DNA of 64,000 nt. Source: Actinernus sp. WN-2022. Taxonomy: Eukaryota > Cnidaria > Anthozoa > Actiniaria > Actinernidae. Where the stretch lies: positions 78,889 through 142,888 of the forward strand of contig JAOWCC010000554.1 in the NCBI GenBank assembly GCA_030867875.1, given 5' to 3'. Numbering within the stretch: position 1 is the first letter of the stretch; each line of letters opens with the position of its first letter. A program made the position numbers and the translations under genes. Of this stretch, positions 10,375-22,388 are shown piece by piece. The notes beneath the pieces are model-generated. The model did no database searches. It was not told the DNA's origin and saw only the letters and a program-made list of their open reading frames with translations.

Positions 10375-10378
10375 TTAA

Positions 10379-11443
10379 ACACTGCAAATTATAATGCACC
10401 TATCAATGTTAAGCCCGAGGGGGCAGGCAAGGGGTTTGACAGGCAGGGCTATCCTAAGTGTGGGGATTTTTTTTATAGGAAACAAGGAAAATAAGGCAGA
10501 CATTTGATATTTTTGACCAACTGTGTTTTCCCGAGGGTGGGAATGAAGACATCAAAACATCAAAACAATCAAGATGTGACTCTACAGTAAGCTTATATAC
10601 TGGGACAATTTTTCAATAAATGTTATCCCTGTCTGAAAATGACTTAGAACTTCATAATGTCACATTTTTGCAGTGGATGTGTAGTAATTTAAAAGATGTC
10701 TTGAGAGTGGACTTTTATTAGACTTAAACTTCTCACCTTTTTACAGTTCACTAAATCATCGTGTGCCTATAGACGCTGACCGTGCAAGCAGACCGTGTTG
10801 TTAGCAGCTTTCTTAGCCCATACATATAAGATGCATGCGTGAGCGAATTAGCGGCAGTTGAATTGGACACGTGAGTCGGAGGATTGCCAACTATTTACTA
10901 CAACAACTGCATAGTTGTCACTGATTACTGATTCTGTGTTCTGAAGTAGGATATTCAGTCTCATCCCAAGAAACATCGTCGTATTAAACTGCTGCTCTGA
11001 TGGCCGTGTTGCGTAGCTTTTGCGCATCAATTCGTTGGCATGGCTGCTATACATGAATGATTGATCTCTTCTGAAATTCTGCCAGTCCTGGGTTCTTTGC
11101 AAGTTTGATCGCCCGTTTTTCATTCAGGAACCTCTCAAACGAATTTCTACATGAAACCAGAGAAACCCCATTGTATTCTTCGCAATTCACTGTTCAGGTT
11201 TCAGCATAAAGCAGGCGTTTACAGTTATCGTCGAGTTCTTGGTGAGTTATGTCTGGCTTGTTGTTGTGTTGTCACTTAATTCCACTCGTTTAATACACCG
11301 ACTGTTAGAAAAACCATATTTCTCTTAAGTTCAATCATTTTTTATATCAAACTGTCAATGAGGAACACATTATTAGAATGTGGGCGTTGCTGCATTTTAA
11401 GGAGGAGTAAAAAGTAAGCAAGAAAGGAAAGGCTGATTCAACG
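10379..11443. other. Intergenic, nothing recognised
   Basis: Includes a minus-strand frame at 10848-11123 (91 codons) without a recognisable domain. No splice-consistent gene model could be built. Confidence 0.35.
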
Positions 11444-11451
11444 GTAGAGAG

Positions 11452-12536
11452 CAAGAGACCATCACCTCAAAGAACCGATACCCCATACTAGCCTCTCATA
11501 CCATGATAGTCTGCGCCGATTTATTTTTAGCTTTCATAAATTATTTCGACTATTTTTACCACTCTATCCGATTGGTTGTGGGTGTCACGTGTCACGCGGG
11601 CGGCGAGAGCAGAAAAATGCATTCAGTGTTTTACTCAGTAATCAAAGCATTCACAATTTTCTACTTTCACGACAGTTACTCTACAGATTCATATTGATTA
11701 CGGTGTTGCAAAAGCATGTCCGAATATTTACGATATTATAGGTCCTATTTCTAATTTCTTTAGCGAATTGTAAGCGTCTGTTTACGATAATTCCAAACTC
11801 AGTCAGTCAGTGTTTCAGATTTTCGCAAAATTGTGGTCAAAAGTCGAATGATGCGTGCTTGCTTGCTATAAACTGAACGTTTCTAAAATTATTAGCCTGA
11901 TGAAAGAGCAAATAATCCGGTCAGTTCCCTAGGTATGTTATCTAGCTATACATGAATATGAACTACAGGGAACGAGTATTTATAAGGTAAGCGAAGTTTC
12001 AATAACAACGATACGGGATTGTTAATTTATTCCAATTTTTGGAAGACTTTCCATGCTCGCCGATCCGGCTACAAACTAATGGAATACGGCTTCATTTCCT
12101 TTGATAGTTTCACGAAATTCAGGTCACTCTAGTTTCTTTTCACGGCTTCCAGGTCACATCTGAATTTCTTACGGGTCTGGCTTAATACAGCCTACAGTTT
12201 CCCAGTCAAATCCAAACGGCAATATTTTTAACGGATTTTCAAATTACACTCTGTAGCTTATATTAATTAAATTCAAAGTTCATTTTCTCGAGTCTTCAAG
12301 TCAGATCAGGTCAGATGGAGCAACACATAATTCAGAGCCAGTTTTGAAGCTTCGCATCCATCGCCCTTCTTTCTTTGTTGAAATCAAGGTTGAATTCATG
12401 AGATGGAGCGATGAAAATCCGTGACGAGCTGGAACCGAATCTTAAAATAGCATCGTGACGTCCACTGAGCCAAAAATAGATTGGCGCAGACTATCATAGG
12501 GTACGGAGATCAGTTATTTTAAGTGATGGTCTCTTG
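11452..12536. mobile_element. Non-autonomous DNA transposon, CA...TG ends, 7-bp target duplication
   Basis: The ends are CAAGAGACCATCAC and GTGATGGTCTCTTG, flanked on both sides by TAGAGAG (11445-11451 and 12537-12543). Sub-terminal inverted homology continues for about 75 bp, including GATAGTCTGCGCC near the inner edge. The 1,085-bp interior shows no transposase. CA/TG ends with 7-8 bp duplications fit hAT- or P-like superfamilies; which one is not decided. Confidence 0.75.
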
Positions 12537-12548
12537 TAGAGAGTTTTT

Positions 12549-12593
12549 CTTCCAATATTTCGATCGGCACGGCCGGATCTTCATCAGGGAAAG
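12549..12593 (-). ncRNA. Hammerhead-ribozyme-like motif (speculative)
   Basis: The minus strand reads CTTTCC-CTGATGA, a GATC...GATC hairpin, GAAA, then TATT and GGAAG. The CTGATGA/GAAA core, a 5-bp stem I (TTTCC or CTTCC-type strand with GGAAG) and a palindromic ATAT at the stem III position fit a type I hammerhead working as a dimer. An extra A after CTGATGA departs from the consensus. No activity can be claimed. Confidence 0.25.
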
Positions 12594-12692
12594 AGGCTTA
12601 CAATGTATCTAATAAACTAGAACCTGTACGAAATAATACATAAATTATGAATTGCACATTCTTATGATAAAATACATATAGACCAATGAAAA

Positions 12693-13240
12693 GATAGCCT
12701 GCGTAGCAAGCGTTTCTGTGGTTTTTTCGCTTTTTTGGCCGCGCGAGAATAGGGCGAGCGCAAAAGATGGAGGGAAGGGGGAGGGTGGGATGGAAAAAGA
12801 AAACGCTTGCGGAAAGACCCTGATATTCTGAAAACGTGGACGAACGGGGTTTCAATTTGGCGCGGCTCGAGTTCTTTGATTGACATCCCATCAATCACAT
12901 TTTGACGCGTGCAAGGCTATAATCAACTCATCTTGAGCGCTAAATATGTAAAATGCCGACGAATCTTCGAGGGAGTATCGGGCGATCAATTTCCTATCGA
13001 GCGAGGATTTAGCCGTCTTTTACGGGATGAGCAAAAGTCTGCACTTCGACGGCTCATGCAAAGAGGAAATTTGATTGCAGTTCTTCCAACTGGTTTTATA
13101 AAAAAGTCTTATTTTTCAGTTACTAGCATTAATCAAGAATGCCTCATTATTTGCATGTCCTGGTTCAGTATATTTAATATATTCAAGACCAAATCCTGGA
13201 GGCCTCTTCAATGGAAACTATATAAACAAATACCGTGAAC
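12693..13240 (+). pseudogene. 5' fragment of a transposon-borne RecQ-like helicase
   Basis: After a TIR-like start (TAGCCTGCGTAGCAAGCG at about 12693), a frame from 12909 encodes FSRLLRDEQKSALRRLMQRG (Q-motif-like region) and NLIAVLPTGF, the beginning of Walker A. The Lys of the P-loop is then garbled (FIKKSYF instead of a GFGKS-type loop) by an indel, and the match is lost. A related helicase is in the element at 18.1-24.3 kb. The right end of this element was not found. Confidence 0.55.
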
Positions 13241-13305
13241 AAAAATCCTGCAAAAAATTAGCTGGATCCGAAGTGTGGACCTATACAGCCAAAAGATAAA
13301 CGATA

Positions 13306-13609
13306 AGAATGAGTCCGAAATCTACAGCAAAGCTGATATACAGCGTAATATTCTAACACAAATAAGCATTACGGTTAGCTAATCTAGTCCGAGCGCTTAT
13401 CGTGTTCGGTATGCAGTTATACACAGCTGTTTCGTTGTTATTAGAACTCGTTCTTATTAGAACGAGTAAGAACTTATTAGAACGAAACAGCTGTCTATGG
13501 CTGTAATCTAGTCCGATCGGTCTAGCCAGGGAGGTGGACCACGTCCCTGGTCTAGCTAACCGTAGTGCTTTGTGTATATCAGCCTTGCTGTAGTCTTTGG
13601 ACTTTTCAT
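13306..13609. repeat. Long imperfect palindrome (foldback element)
   Basis: The arms pair from GAATGA...CTACAGCAAAGCTGATATAC (13322-13341) to GTATATCAGCCTTGCTGTAG (13574-13593). A second nested palindrome, ACAGCTGTTTCGTT...AACGAAACAGCTGT, surrounds the centre near 13450. It is consistent with a foldback MITE. No TSD was identified. Confidence 0.7.
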
Positions 13610-14550
13610 TCTCTTCCATGAGACTCTTCTGGAGTTCTGGCTCGCCACCCGATTCTAGCAAGCGTTTGGAATTCGGGTTTCTCGATTTTTTAGGGAGTCT
13701 TACTTCTTATTGAATCCTTTGAGCCAATACAGAGTTCCAAGATTTCTTATTTTCCAGTACTCTATCCGAATATATAGCTCGCAATTTTCAGCTACCTCGA
13801 TCCCGCTTCCTTACAGATATCTGCTAGAATTACACCACTGCAATCTTTCCTTTTCGACGGTTTTAACAAATTCTCTGAGGAAATATATCTCTGTTTTCTT
13901 TGCTGAAACAAATTGCCAAATTCACTTTAAAATCTACAGTTACCTCACTTCGATTCTTCAATATTTGACTGCTCTAACGTCATCGAATGAACTCAGGCGT
14001 GAAAGGTCAAGTAGGCGGTTTGCAGAATAACAGGGTCTGTCCGCAAGCTAATGAAAAGAAGGTGGAGAGTGACATATAATATGAAACAAAAATAATAAAG
14101 TGACGTGATGATGATTGTGAAATACAAGTTAGGTTTCATCACGTTTATTCATACCTATAGAGGTTCGAGTTTGGCCTCTATCGGTAAGATACGCTTCTCG
14201 CGCTTTGCGTATACTGTCTCGCTGAGAAAAAAACAAGTTCTAGTGGAATTAACTGCATATCAGTAGGTGAATGATTGTTAGTTAGAAAATGTTCTGAAAC
14301 GGCAGTGGGTTTGGATGTGTTAGAATGATTATCTACAGTACGGCGGTGTTCGTTAAAGCGATCTTAAATACGGCGTTTGGTTTCTCCGATATAAGAAGTA
14401 TAAAAAGTAAGGCAGCATTGAGCCTGTCGTAGTAGAGCTGGTCAGCGGTTACAGTAAAAATGAACATATACGAAAAACGTCGAACAGCGACGCTACGTCT
14501 CAAATAAGTTAATTCATCTTTCAATTAACAATTTAAGAGCAATATATAGA
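13610..14550. other. Intergenic, nothing recognised
   Basis: Short open frames on both strands without recognisable domains. No repeat structure beyond simple AT-rich sequence. Confidence 0.35.
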
Positions 14551-14690
14551 GGTTATTAGGCGGCTAAGCATCTAATACAGTTGTGTATTTTTACGAGTCA
14601 TTCATATTTGGGCGAGCCTTTAAGCAAGCCAAAATACAGATGACGAGTAAAAATACACATGCGTATTAGATGCTTAACCGGCTAATAAGT
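14551..14690. mobile_element. Foldback MITE
   Basis: Inverted arms of about 55 bp: TTATTAGGCGGCTAAGCATC on the left matches the complement of GATGCTTAACCGGCTAATAA on the right, and GTGTATTTTTACGAGTCAT pairs with the inner right arm. The loop is only about 25 bp. A TA or TTA target duplication is possible but merges with the TIR. Confidence 0.7.
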
Positions 14691-15074
14691 TTTTTTTATT
14701 GTATACATTTTGCAATGTAACGAAAATTTATTTCCATAATAACCAAAACGTACAACTCATGCGTGCATGCGTACTCGAGAAATGGGAATTTACCATGGTG
14801 ACGGGAAATAAATGAAATATGGTCTCATATAGGTGAGTTCTCGTGCATATTTCGAGCGTTCTTGGCAGAATTATATTGTAACCTACTGGCCCTGGAATAA
14901 TCTTCTTAAAACCCAAAACCTGCGCCACTGTATATATGAACTGATCTCTCTTTATATCATAATTTGCCCACAATTTCTTACTCTCTTTGCAAAGCTACGG
15001 ATTCATTCCGACCATCGATAAGCCTGCTAGAGTAGAGTAATAACAATTCGGCAACACCTGTTGACAATATTTAA

Positions 15075-17300
15075 ATGAACGACGTAAATAGCATGGTAAT
15101 CAGCAGGAACATTGTGTCAGATATCAGTGACCATTATTCTCAATTTTGTATAGTCCCATCTTGTAAACGTAAATTAGCCGGTAAGGCATTGCAAAACAAA
15201 TATCGCGATTTTTCTCCGACCAGATTCAATCATGATCTTGTGGAAATTAACTTCGTAAAGCTATATGAAAACGCAGGTAACAACGTAGATAAAATGTTTT
15301 CGACTCTTTATAACAAAACCAATAAAACAATTAATATACACGCTCCTCTGAAACCAGTTTCTAAACGTAAACATAAACAATTGTTAAAACCATGGATAAC
15401 AAAGGGTATACTTAGATCGATAAAAAATTAAAATGTAGCTATTATACTTAGGCGAGGAAGATAAATATAAGTTATATAGAAATAAAATTTCCTTACTTAC
15501 TAGAATAAGCAAAAAGCGATATTATCGTGATTTCTTTTCCAGTAATTTAAATAATATGAAAAAAACATGGGAAGGGATTAATAGTTTGATAAATAAAAAA
15601 GGCAAGAATAGGCGCACGATGACGGCGATAATAAGGCCTACCAAAGGTGGAATAACCAAAGATCCAGCCGAGATTGCTGAGGTGCTCAACAGCTATTTTG
15701 CTTCAGTTGGAAATAATCTCGCGTCTACGCTGCCGCCCTCTAAACGCGATTTTCGAGAATACTTAAGCGGTCCTACACCAACTAACTATTTTCTATTTGA
15801 TTCGGTTACCCCCAAAGAAATAGAATTTGAAATAGACACGTTGCCACTTAACAAAGCCCATGAACTATATTCTTTCCCAGCGCGGATTTTGAAATGCACC
15901 AAGAGTATTTTATCTGTACCATTTGCAAAAATATTGAACCTCTCAATAGAAACAGAAACATATAATCGTAAATTAAAACACTCAAAAATTATAGCCATAC
16001 ATAAAAGTAACGACGAAGTCGAACAGAGAAACTACAGGCCCATTTCCCTTCTTTCTAATATTAATAAAAATTTTGAAAAGTTAATGTATATTTATTGAAA
16101 AGAATAACGTACTGTATTCAACGCAATATGAGTTTCGTGAGAAACATTCCACAAAACACGTTTTACTAGACATAGTCAATAAAATACAAACGAACATAGA
16201 TAAAAAACTATTTTCATGTGGTGTCTTCATAGACCTTTAGAAAGCGTTTGACACTGTCAATCACACAATACTATTAAGTAAACTGAACCATTACGGAATA
16301 CGGGGTATCATCAATAACTGATTTCGTTCATATCTCATAGGACGATCACAAACTACTCAGATAAACCCTAACATATCAACTAAACAACAAACATTATGTG
16401 GTGTTCCATACTGTTCCGTATTAGGTCCTTTGTTGTTCCTTATTTATATTAACGATATCCACAACTCCTCTGATAAGTTCAATTTTGTTCTTTTTGCTGA
16501 CGATACCAACCTACTTTATGCTGACAAAAACTTTGAAATCTCTTGAGGACGTTGTTAATAAAGAATATTTTAAAAATCTAATTTTGTCATATGCCACCCT
16601 TATCAAAAGAGGCTATACCATAAACCTAACATTAAAGTCTTTGATCGTAAATCTGGCCATCCTATACCCATTGAAGAAAATAACTACATAAAATACATTG
16701 GTGTTCTAATAGATTGTAATCTTTCTTGGAAGACACACATAAGTCAGGTTTTTTGTAGAAGTAGGATTTTATTGAGGTGTGTTTGGGCTGCCTGACCCCA
16801 GATTGTAAAATCAAAGGATATGTAAGGATAGATAAATGAACGGTAAATATTCAGAAGAGTAGAGAGGGGGACAAAATGCCTTAATCTAGAGATTATGCCT
16901 ATCGTTTTTCCAAATTTTAAAGTAATATAGTCTACGAATTATGTATTTTGCGACAAATAGAGAACATGCTATACCAATATTTTTAGCCTCTAATATCCTT
17001 CCAATTAATATGTTATATTATAAAACACTTTCAGTCCTAATGTATGAAATTAACAATAACGCGGCTCCTCCTAACATAATAAATTTATTTAACCGTGTAA
17101 GCTCCGTACATTCCTATAATACTAGATCATCAACAACAGGAAAATTTTATTTGAAATATTCAAGAACTAAACATCAAAGTGAATCCTTCTCTCACATTGG
17201 TGTAAAAATATGGAATGGGATTCCTGATCACTTACGGCGAACAGTCTAAAACATTATATAAGGCAAATATCCATAGAAGTCTTGTATAAGTTTTGAAACA
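15075..17300 (+). pseudogene. Degenerate LINE (CR1/Jockey-like) ORF2
   Basis: The left end encodes the end of an endonuclease domain (IVSDISDHYSQFCIV) and the linker typical of these elements (HAPLKPVSKRKHKQLLKPWI). From 15556 come LNSYFASVGNNLAS and a long RT N-terminal frame to the block YRPISLLSNINKNFEKLMY. Frame changes and stops follow: GVFIDL-stop-KAFDTVNH near 16225, GVPYCSVLGPLLFLIYINDI near 16400 and the catalytic FVLFADDTNLLYA near 16485. After a disrupted stretch (16780-16940), the C-terminal block resumes at 16941-17249 with VHSYNTRSS and HIGVKIWNGIPDHLR. The element ends in A-rich, CAACAA-repeat sequence at about 17380-17410. At least five lesions are visible, so it is dead. Confidence 0.88.
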
Positions 17301-17410
17301 GGAGGAGACCTATGTTGATGTCATGGTATTAATTGAAAAAGTTTCTAAAACGTCCTTAACGTCATGATCATTATCAAAACAAAAACAAAACAACAACAAC
17401 AACAAATCTT

Positions 17411-18040
17411 CTTATTTATATATTTTTACTTATTTATTCATAGTTATTGTAAATTTGTTTAATTATTGTAACATTTTCATAGTTATCACTGACAAAATAT
17501 CTTCCATGTAAATAAGAAATAGTATAGCACTACCGCCTCGATTAGCTAAGCTATCTGCGGTTGAAAAATATAAACTAGGTTGAAAAAAATTAAATAGTTT
17601 GCACAGATTTAACCTGAAATATGTTTTAAGCTGCAACATATACAACTTGAAATAATTATAATCTAGCAGCCAGTAGGCTGAAGTTGCTATATTTATAATT
17701 TTAAAATAATTATATAACGAGTTATACCACTAAAATTGTACTACTAAATAATATTATTCTAAAGGCTAAAATTCTTAATATACATGCACAGAACAGTTGA
17801 GTAGATAACATAAATGAGCATCAAATTAGAGATGATTGAATTACAGTGAAGCATTGAATTATATTTCTTAGTTATCCATATAAAAAGAGAGTGATTCATT
17901 CGATGTCACTTTTTCAGGTGATAATATTGAATATTTTAATTCTAGATATGGCAGAACATTCGTATTTCTTTATGAACGGAATCTACAAAACATAGGGCCG
18001 CGAAGGGCAACTCGTGGAAGGTCAGTGAGCTATTTTGGCA
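17411..18040. other. AT-rich intergenic
   Basis: No coding signal or repeat recognised. The sequence changes to satellite-like DNA at about 18040. Confidence 0.35.
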
Positions 18041-18116
18041 TATACTAAAAATCACGTGACCGATGACGTCATCGGTACGTCATCGCTACTAAGAGATTTG
18101 TGGGGACCCAACGTAT
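18041..18116. repeat. Satellite unit fragment left of the Academ-type element
   Basis: The block AAAATCACGTGACCGATGACG followed by a TCATCG repeat, ACTAAGAGATTTG and GGGGACCCAA matches the units at 24339-24745. The transposon therefore landed inside this satellite. Confidence 0.75.
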
Positions 18117-18184
18117 CAAACTCGTTCCCAGGGCCCTTTCCCTTCACTTGGGGGTGGGGCGGGAAAAGAACCTGGCATCGGACA
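18117..18184 (+). repeat. Left terminal inverted repeat
   Basis: Pairs with 24266-24333 over about 68 bp with roughly ten differences, mostly within the CCCTTCACTTGGGGG part. Confidence 0.8.
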
Positions 18185-18268
18185 CTGGATTCTGCATTTT
18201 GATTGGTTCATTGATTTACATAATTTATGTCAAAGAAATAAAATAATATACCTTATGCCGAAATCAAA

Positions 18269-21200
18269 ATGGCGGAAAGTAAGTCCACGCCGACGAAGAT
18301 TTCTGCTAGAAATCCTGTTTGTAGGCTTTGTGGCGATTCTCCTGAGAGTAATCAATCAAGCAAAGCCGATTCTTGAAAATACCTCTGTTCCATAGTACAT
18401 AAAACCTGTGCAATATCAATTTCTGAGGACGTTACGAGCTCAAAAGTATTATGTAGGCTCCTGCCTAAACCAACAGGAGACGATTGCACAACTTTTGAAG
18501 TCGAGTCTTTATTGACTGAAAGACAGCAGAAAATGATTATCCAAGCAGTCAACTCAAAGACAACTGTCCAAGTGTTGTGAAAGCCTTAAAAAAGTTCGCC
18601 AGTGAGGAGATCAAATCATCGTGTGCAAAGTTGTGCAAACGTTCACAAGGTTCCGTTTTATATGGAAATGATTACGAAAGCCTGCAGAACTTCGATTTCG
18701 ATAAAGTTTGGGTCGAATTGAAATCGAAACACCCTTTCCTTGTAGAGCTTATGAACGCAGTGACTGGCAAGGAGAATCCCATCGAAGACACAAAGCTAGA
18801 GCTTCGAGTGAAGTAAAGTTTTTTATACTCCATCCTTATGAGCGAGAGATAGCATGAATTGAGCCTAGTAAAGCGTATAAATACTGTTCTCATCATTGAA
18901 GGATGTACCAAACAGGTAAGCTAATGAGATCAATGTTTATATAATATACTCATTCTGGATTTTACTCATACTTAATTGATTTAATGATACCCTATATAAT
19001 ACTAACACTGCAGTATTTTAAAGTTATTGCTCTAAGAGTTTGCTGTCTACAATTAATTAAGCTCAAACGAGCACTGATTACAATCTGCTGTTGTTTATAA
19101 TTTTTTGTATAAGTTAAACCTATGTAGAAATTTTGTTATTGTTGTAACATATAAAGTGATCGCTGATCAAATTGCCTTTGACTAATTTGAGTTCCAAATG
19201 AGAAGCCAGAAAGATGAGATCACTGCACAGACCCCTAAATTGTTTAGCAGTTTCATAAAAATACCATTCAATGATCGATGAACAAATTTCAGTATTGATC
19301 CATTAGATTCAGAACTTGAAACTTCAAGTTTTCATTGGGTGCATTGTTGTTTATTTTAGAACATTAACATGATACGAGAAAAGGCCATGAATGTCTTTTC
19401 TTGCATATTCAGACAATTTAAATAATAGAAACATTGTGTGTTGTTCGTTCAAACCCTAGTTGACACACTCAAAGCAGGGGTTTCAGTAACTTTTTATAGG
19501 CAACTGGCGGTCCTGATGTTATTTACTTTTTCCTGATTCACTCTTCAGCACTTGTTATAAATTGCTATTTAGTCTTACAGTATCTGGTGGTGAGAGCTAC
19601 AACAACCGGTGGTATACTGCTGACTTTAGCTGGCTCTTATTTAAACCCCTCCTCAAAGTGTGTATGTCTGTGTGTAAGTGTGATATCATGAAACTAAGAT
19701 GTTATGCATGTCAGAAGTAAAAACAATGTTATTAACACATATAACTTAAATGTGTTAAGGTTTATTTTTTCACTCACGTTTTTATTTTGGGAGCAGTTTT
19801 ACCGTTACAATCTTCTTTCTTTCATGTCCATTGTTGACTACTAACCCAAACACATACCTGACCTACCATTAAACCCTAAACCTAAAATTAAAATGACCTT
19901 CAGAATAATTTAAACCAGTGGAAAAAAATAACATCACAACATAAGCCCAATAATTATTGAATTTTCTACAGCATAGTAAATATTGGAATTTTGTTATATA
20001 TCTTTGATTCACTTTACATAGCTTCAACAACGACTTAATAAACTTGGTGTGTTTGTCATCTGGGAGAAGGGATTCCATTCTAAGACTTTTAGGAGGGCAC
20101 TTTTCAGATGTGGTCGTGCAGAAAATACATAATGGCAGTGTGTTCTGAGGCACTGGTTACAACTGGGACTTGAGAATTTTAAAAGGACACATGGGAAAGG
20201 ACATCCAAAATATGATGATTGTATAAATATATTAAGAACTTATGAAAAGTGGATAGCTGAAATCTATGTTAAAGCAGGGATGCTAGATAAAATACCACAA
20301 ACTGATACGATGAACCACCAGTTCCTCAAGGACCCGCGTCACCTGGCCAGACATATGTACATAGACAAGACACTCATGATGGCCCAATGCGAGAGATGAA
20401 GATAACATTTGCAGGTGATGAGCTAACACGTATCAGATTTGCTCTTTGGTTCTCACACCCCATCTGATCGTTTTGAACACCGTTCACCATTTAAACCTGT
20501 TAAGTGGCATACCAAAGCATGACTTCTGCAGTATTCCTACTCATTTCTACATAAAGCAGAATCTATGAATCAAGTGGGTACATTAAAATATTTCAGGGAG
20601 AAATACAACAGGAGGAATGATACCCCTTCCAAAGTTCTTGATTCCTTTGAAGGAAGTGAGGAGTTGTTCCTCAGTATTGAGAGAGCATACATCATAACTG
20701 CTGCCCTGAACATTTTTGGGATGACATACCTCGAGGATAGGCCTTCGTTACATGAATTCCGAGAAAGCATTGCACGTGAGAGCATAGACAACAAGAATAA
20801 ATAGCTTGATGATGCCTTTGGCAAATTCATTGACAAGTTCATGTTACAGAAAGTAAATGACAAAATCAATAATAATGATAATTATGTAAAAATTATGCCC
20901 TTTGTTGTATTTTCTAGCTATTATTGTCATGCAGATGAAGGACACTGCAGCAGAGGAAGATGGTAACAGAAATCTCATCAATCAAAAACTCTTGCTAACA
21001 GTTTTCAAGTCTTTGGGGGCTTACAAGAAACATGCCATTGCAATGTTTGTGAGTAGCCTTTCTGACGAGTTCAAATGGGGATTTTTTGTAAGATGGAGGG
21101 GTGGGGGGTGGAACAAATATTTAAGATGATCTGGCCAAAGAAATTTCAAACAGATGCAGTAAAAGCATTGTCCAGAGAATGGGAGCAAACAAAACCCTGA

Positions 21201-21486
21201 AATCATTAGCAAAGTCTGCAAAGCAACCTCTGGCGACCATCAAGTCATGTAGGAATTTGACTCTTCAGTTGGTATCCACAAGACATCAGTGCAACACACA
21301 ACACGTGACTCCCTTAAAGATGACAAAGAAATGGTGGCTGATCTTGTGCGATTGTATCATTTCAATCATGTGCCTGCAAGATGTCATGATAACTTCCCTG
21401 AGATTGAAAGGTGCCCCCTAAGGTATTTGAACATTGTTGAATTTCATCAGTGGCTGGACAAACACAAAGGAGAACTATCAGCTTGA
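18269..21486 (+). pseudogene. DUF6589-like Academ transposase, many lesions
   Basis: The ATG at 18269 opens MAESKSTPTKISARNPVCRLCGDSPE, an N-terminal zinc-binding start (CRLC), soon broken by a stop. Next come FDKVWVELKSKHPFLVELMNAVTG (18695-18770), a piece like YSILM...ELSLVKRINTVLIIEG (18820-18900), then after a diverged gap of over 1 kb a stretch with [20 protein letters not shown] (about 20385-20435). A long readable part follows: [17 protein letters not shown] (20568 on), [40 protein letters not shown], a W-GGG-N motif and MGANKTLKSLAKSA (21179). The tail LRYLNIVEFHQWLDKHKG ends at 21486. These blocks match what I know of DUF6589 proteins encoded by Academ-type elements. At least eight stops or frame changes are present. 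Some gaps could be introns; GTAAGC at 18916 is one candidate donor. Confidence 0.75.
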
Positions 21487-21545
21487 TATGTGTTTGAGGG
21501 CCTAGTTGTTCAAAAGGTGTTTAGTGTTGATCCTGTATTAAAATA

Positions 21546-21734
21546 CAGTGAGACCTCTATTAAGCGGATCTCCTATTAAGCGAACACCCTCCTTTAAGCG
21601 AACACTAGTTATCTGGGTCCCGAAACGTTCTTTCCATACTTAGTGTTAACGAACCCCTATTCAGCAGACACCATTACTAAGCGCGGGATACCAGGCAAGG
21701 TCCAGAGGGTGTCCGCTTACTAGAGGTTTCACTG
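21546..21734. mobile_element. pogo/Tigger-type MITE nested in the transposon
   Basis: Ends CAGTGAGACCTCTATTAAGC and the inverse of ACTAGAGGTTTCACTG, with TA duplicated at 21544-21545 and 21735-21736. CAGTG ends and TA target sites are the hallmark of Tc1/mariner-pogo MITEs. It is 189 bp long and non-coding, and lies in the spacer between transposase and helicase. Confidence 0.88.
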
Positions 21735-22388
21735 TAAAAGGTTTTCACAACATTTAATCCTCAGTTAGTGCTAATCACCTTTCAATGCGCAGAAAGTTTT
21801 TTTATTAACAATAACTTACAATTGGTTACATGTAATTTGAATTTCGAAATGATCATTGTAGCAGGAAGATCACTCAATTGACGCAGTTGCATCTCTATCC
21901 CTCCTACCTCGCTGATATATGCATATATACATTTTTATGTTGAATTATCATTATCAATAAATGACTGAAACTTACATGTTGTCAACATTATAAATGTATC
22001 CACATCAAAATTATTCTGAGTTCATTGCAGTTCCACACACAGAAGTATGCTTGGTAATGAGAAAAAGATTTGGGAAGAACAGGTTTCATCCCATATGCCA
22101 AATGTCGCCGTGAGGTCTGATTCTGTTTCAATGTATTCAATTCCCTCCATAAGTTTTTCATCCAGATCCTTGTCAACAGAGGTGTCAAAAAGCGCTGAAC
22201 AATCGGGTGTTGCCTGGGACTCATGGTCAGAAAGTACACTCTTGATTAGGCTTTCTAGGATAATGCTGTTATCATGAGACATAAGTCTGACCTTGTTTTT
22301 GACAACTTTTTGCAAATCCTCTACAGTATTTTTGTACTTGCCATCACATAGACAACAGCAGTCTTGTTTAACACTAGTGAATCTAAAC

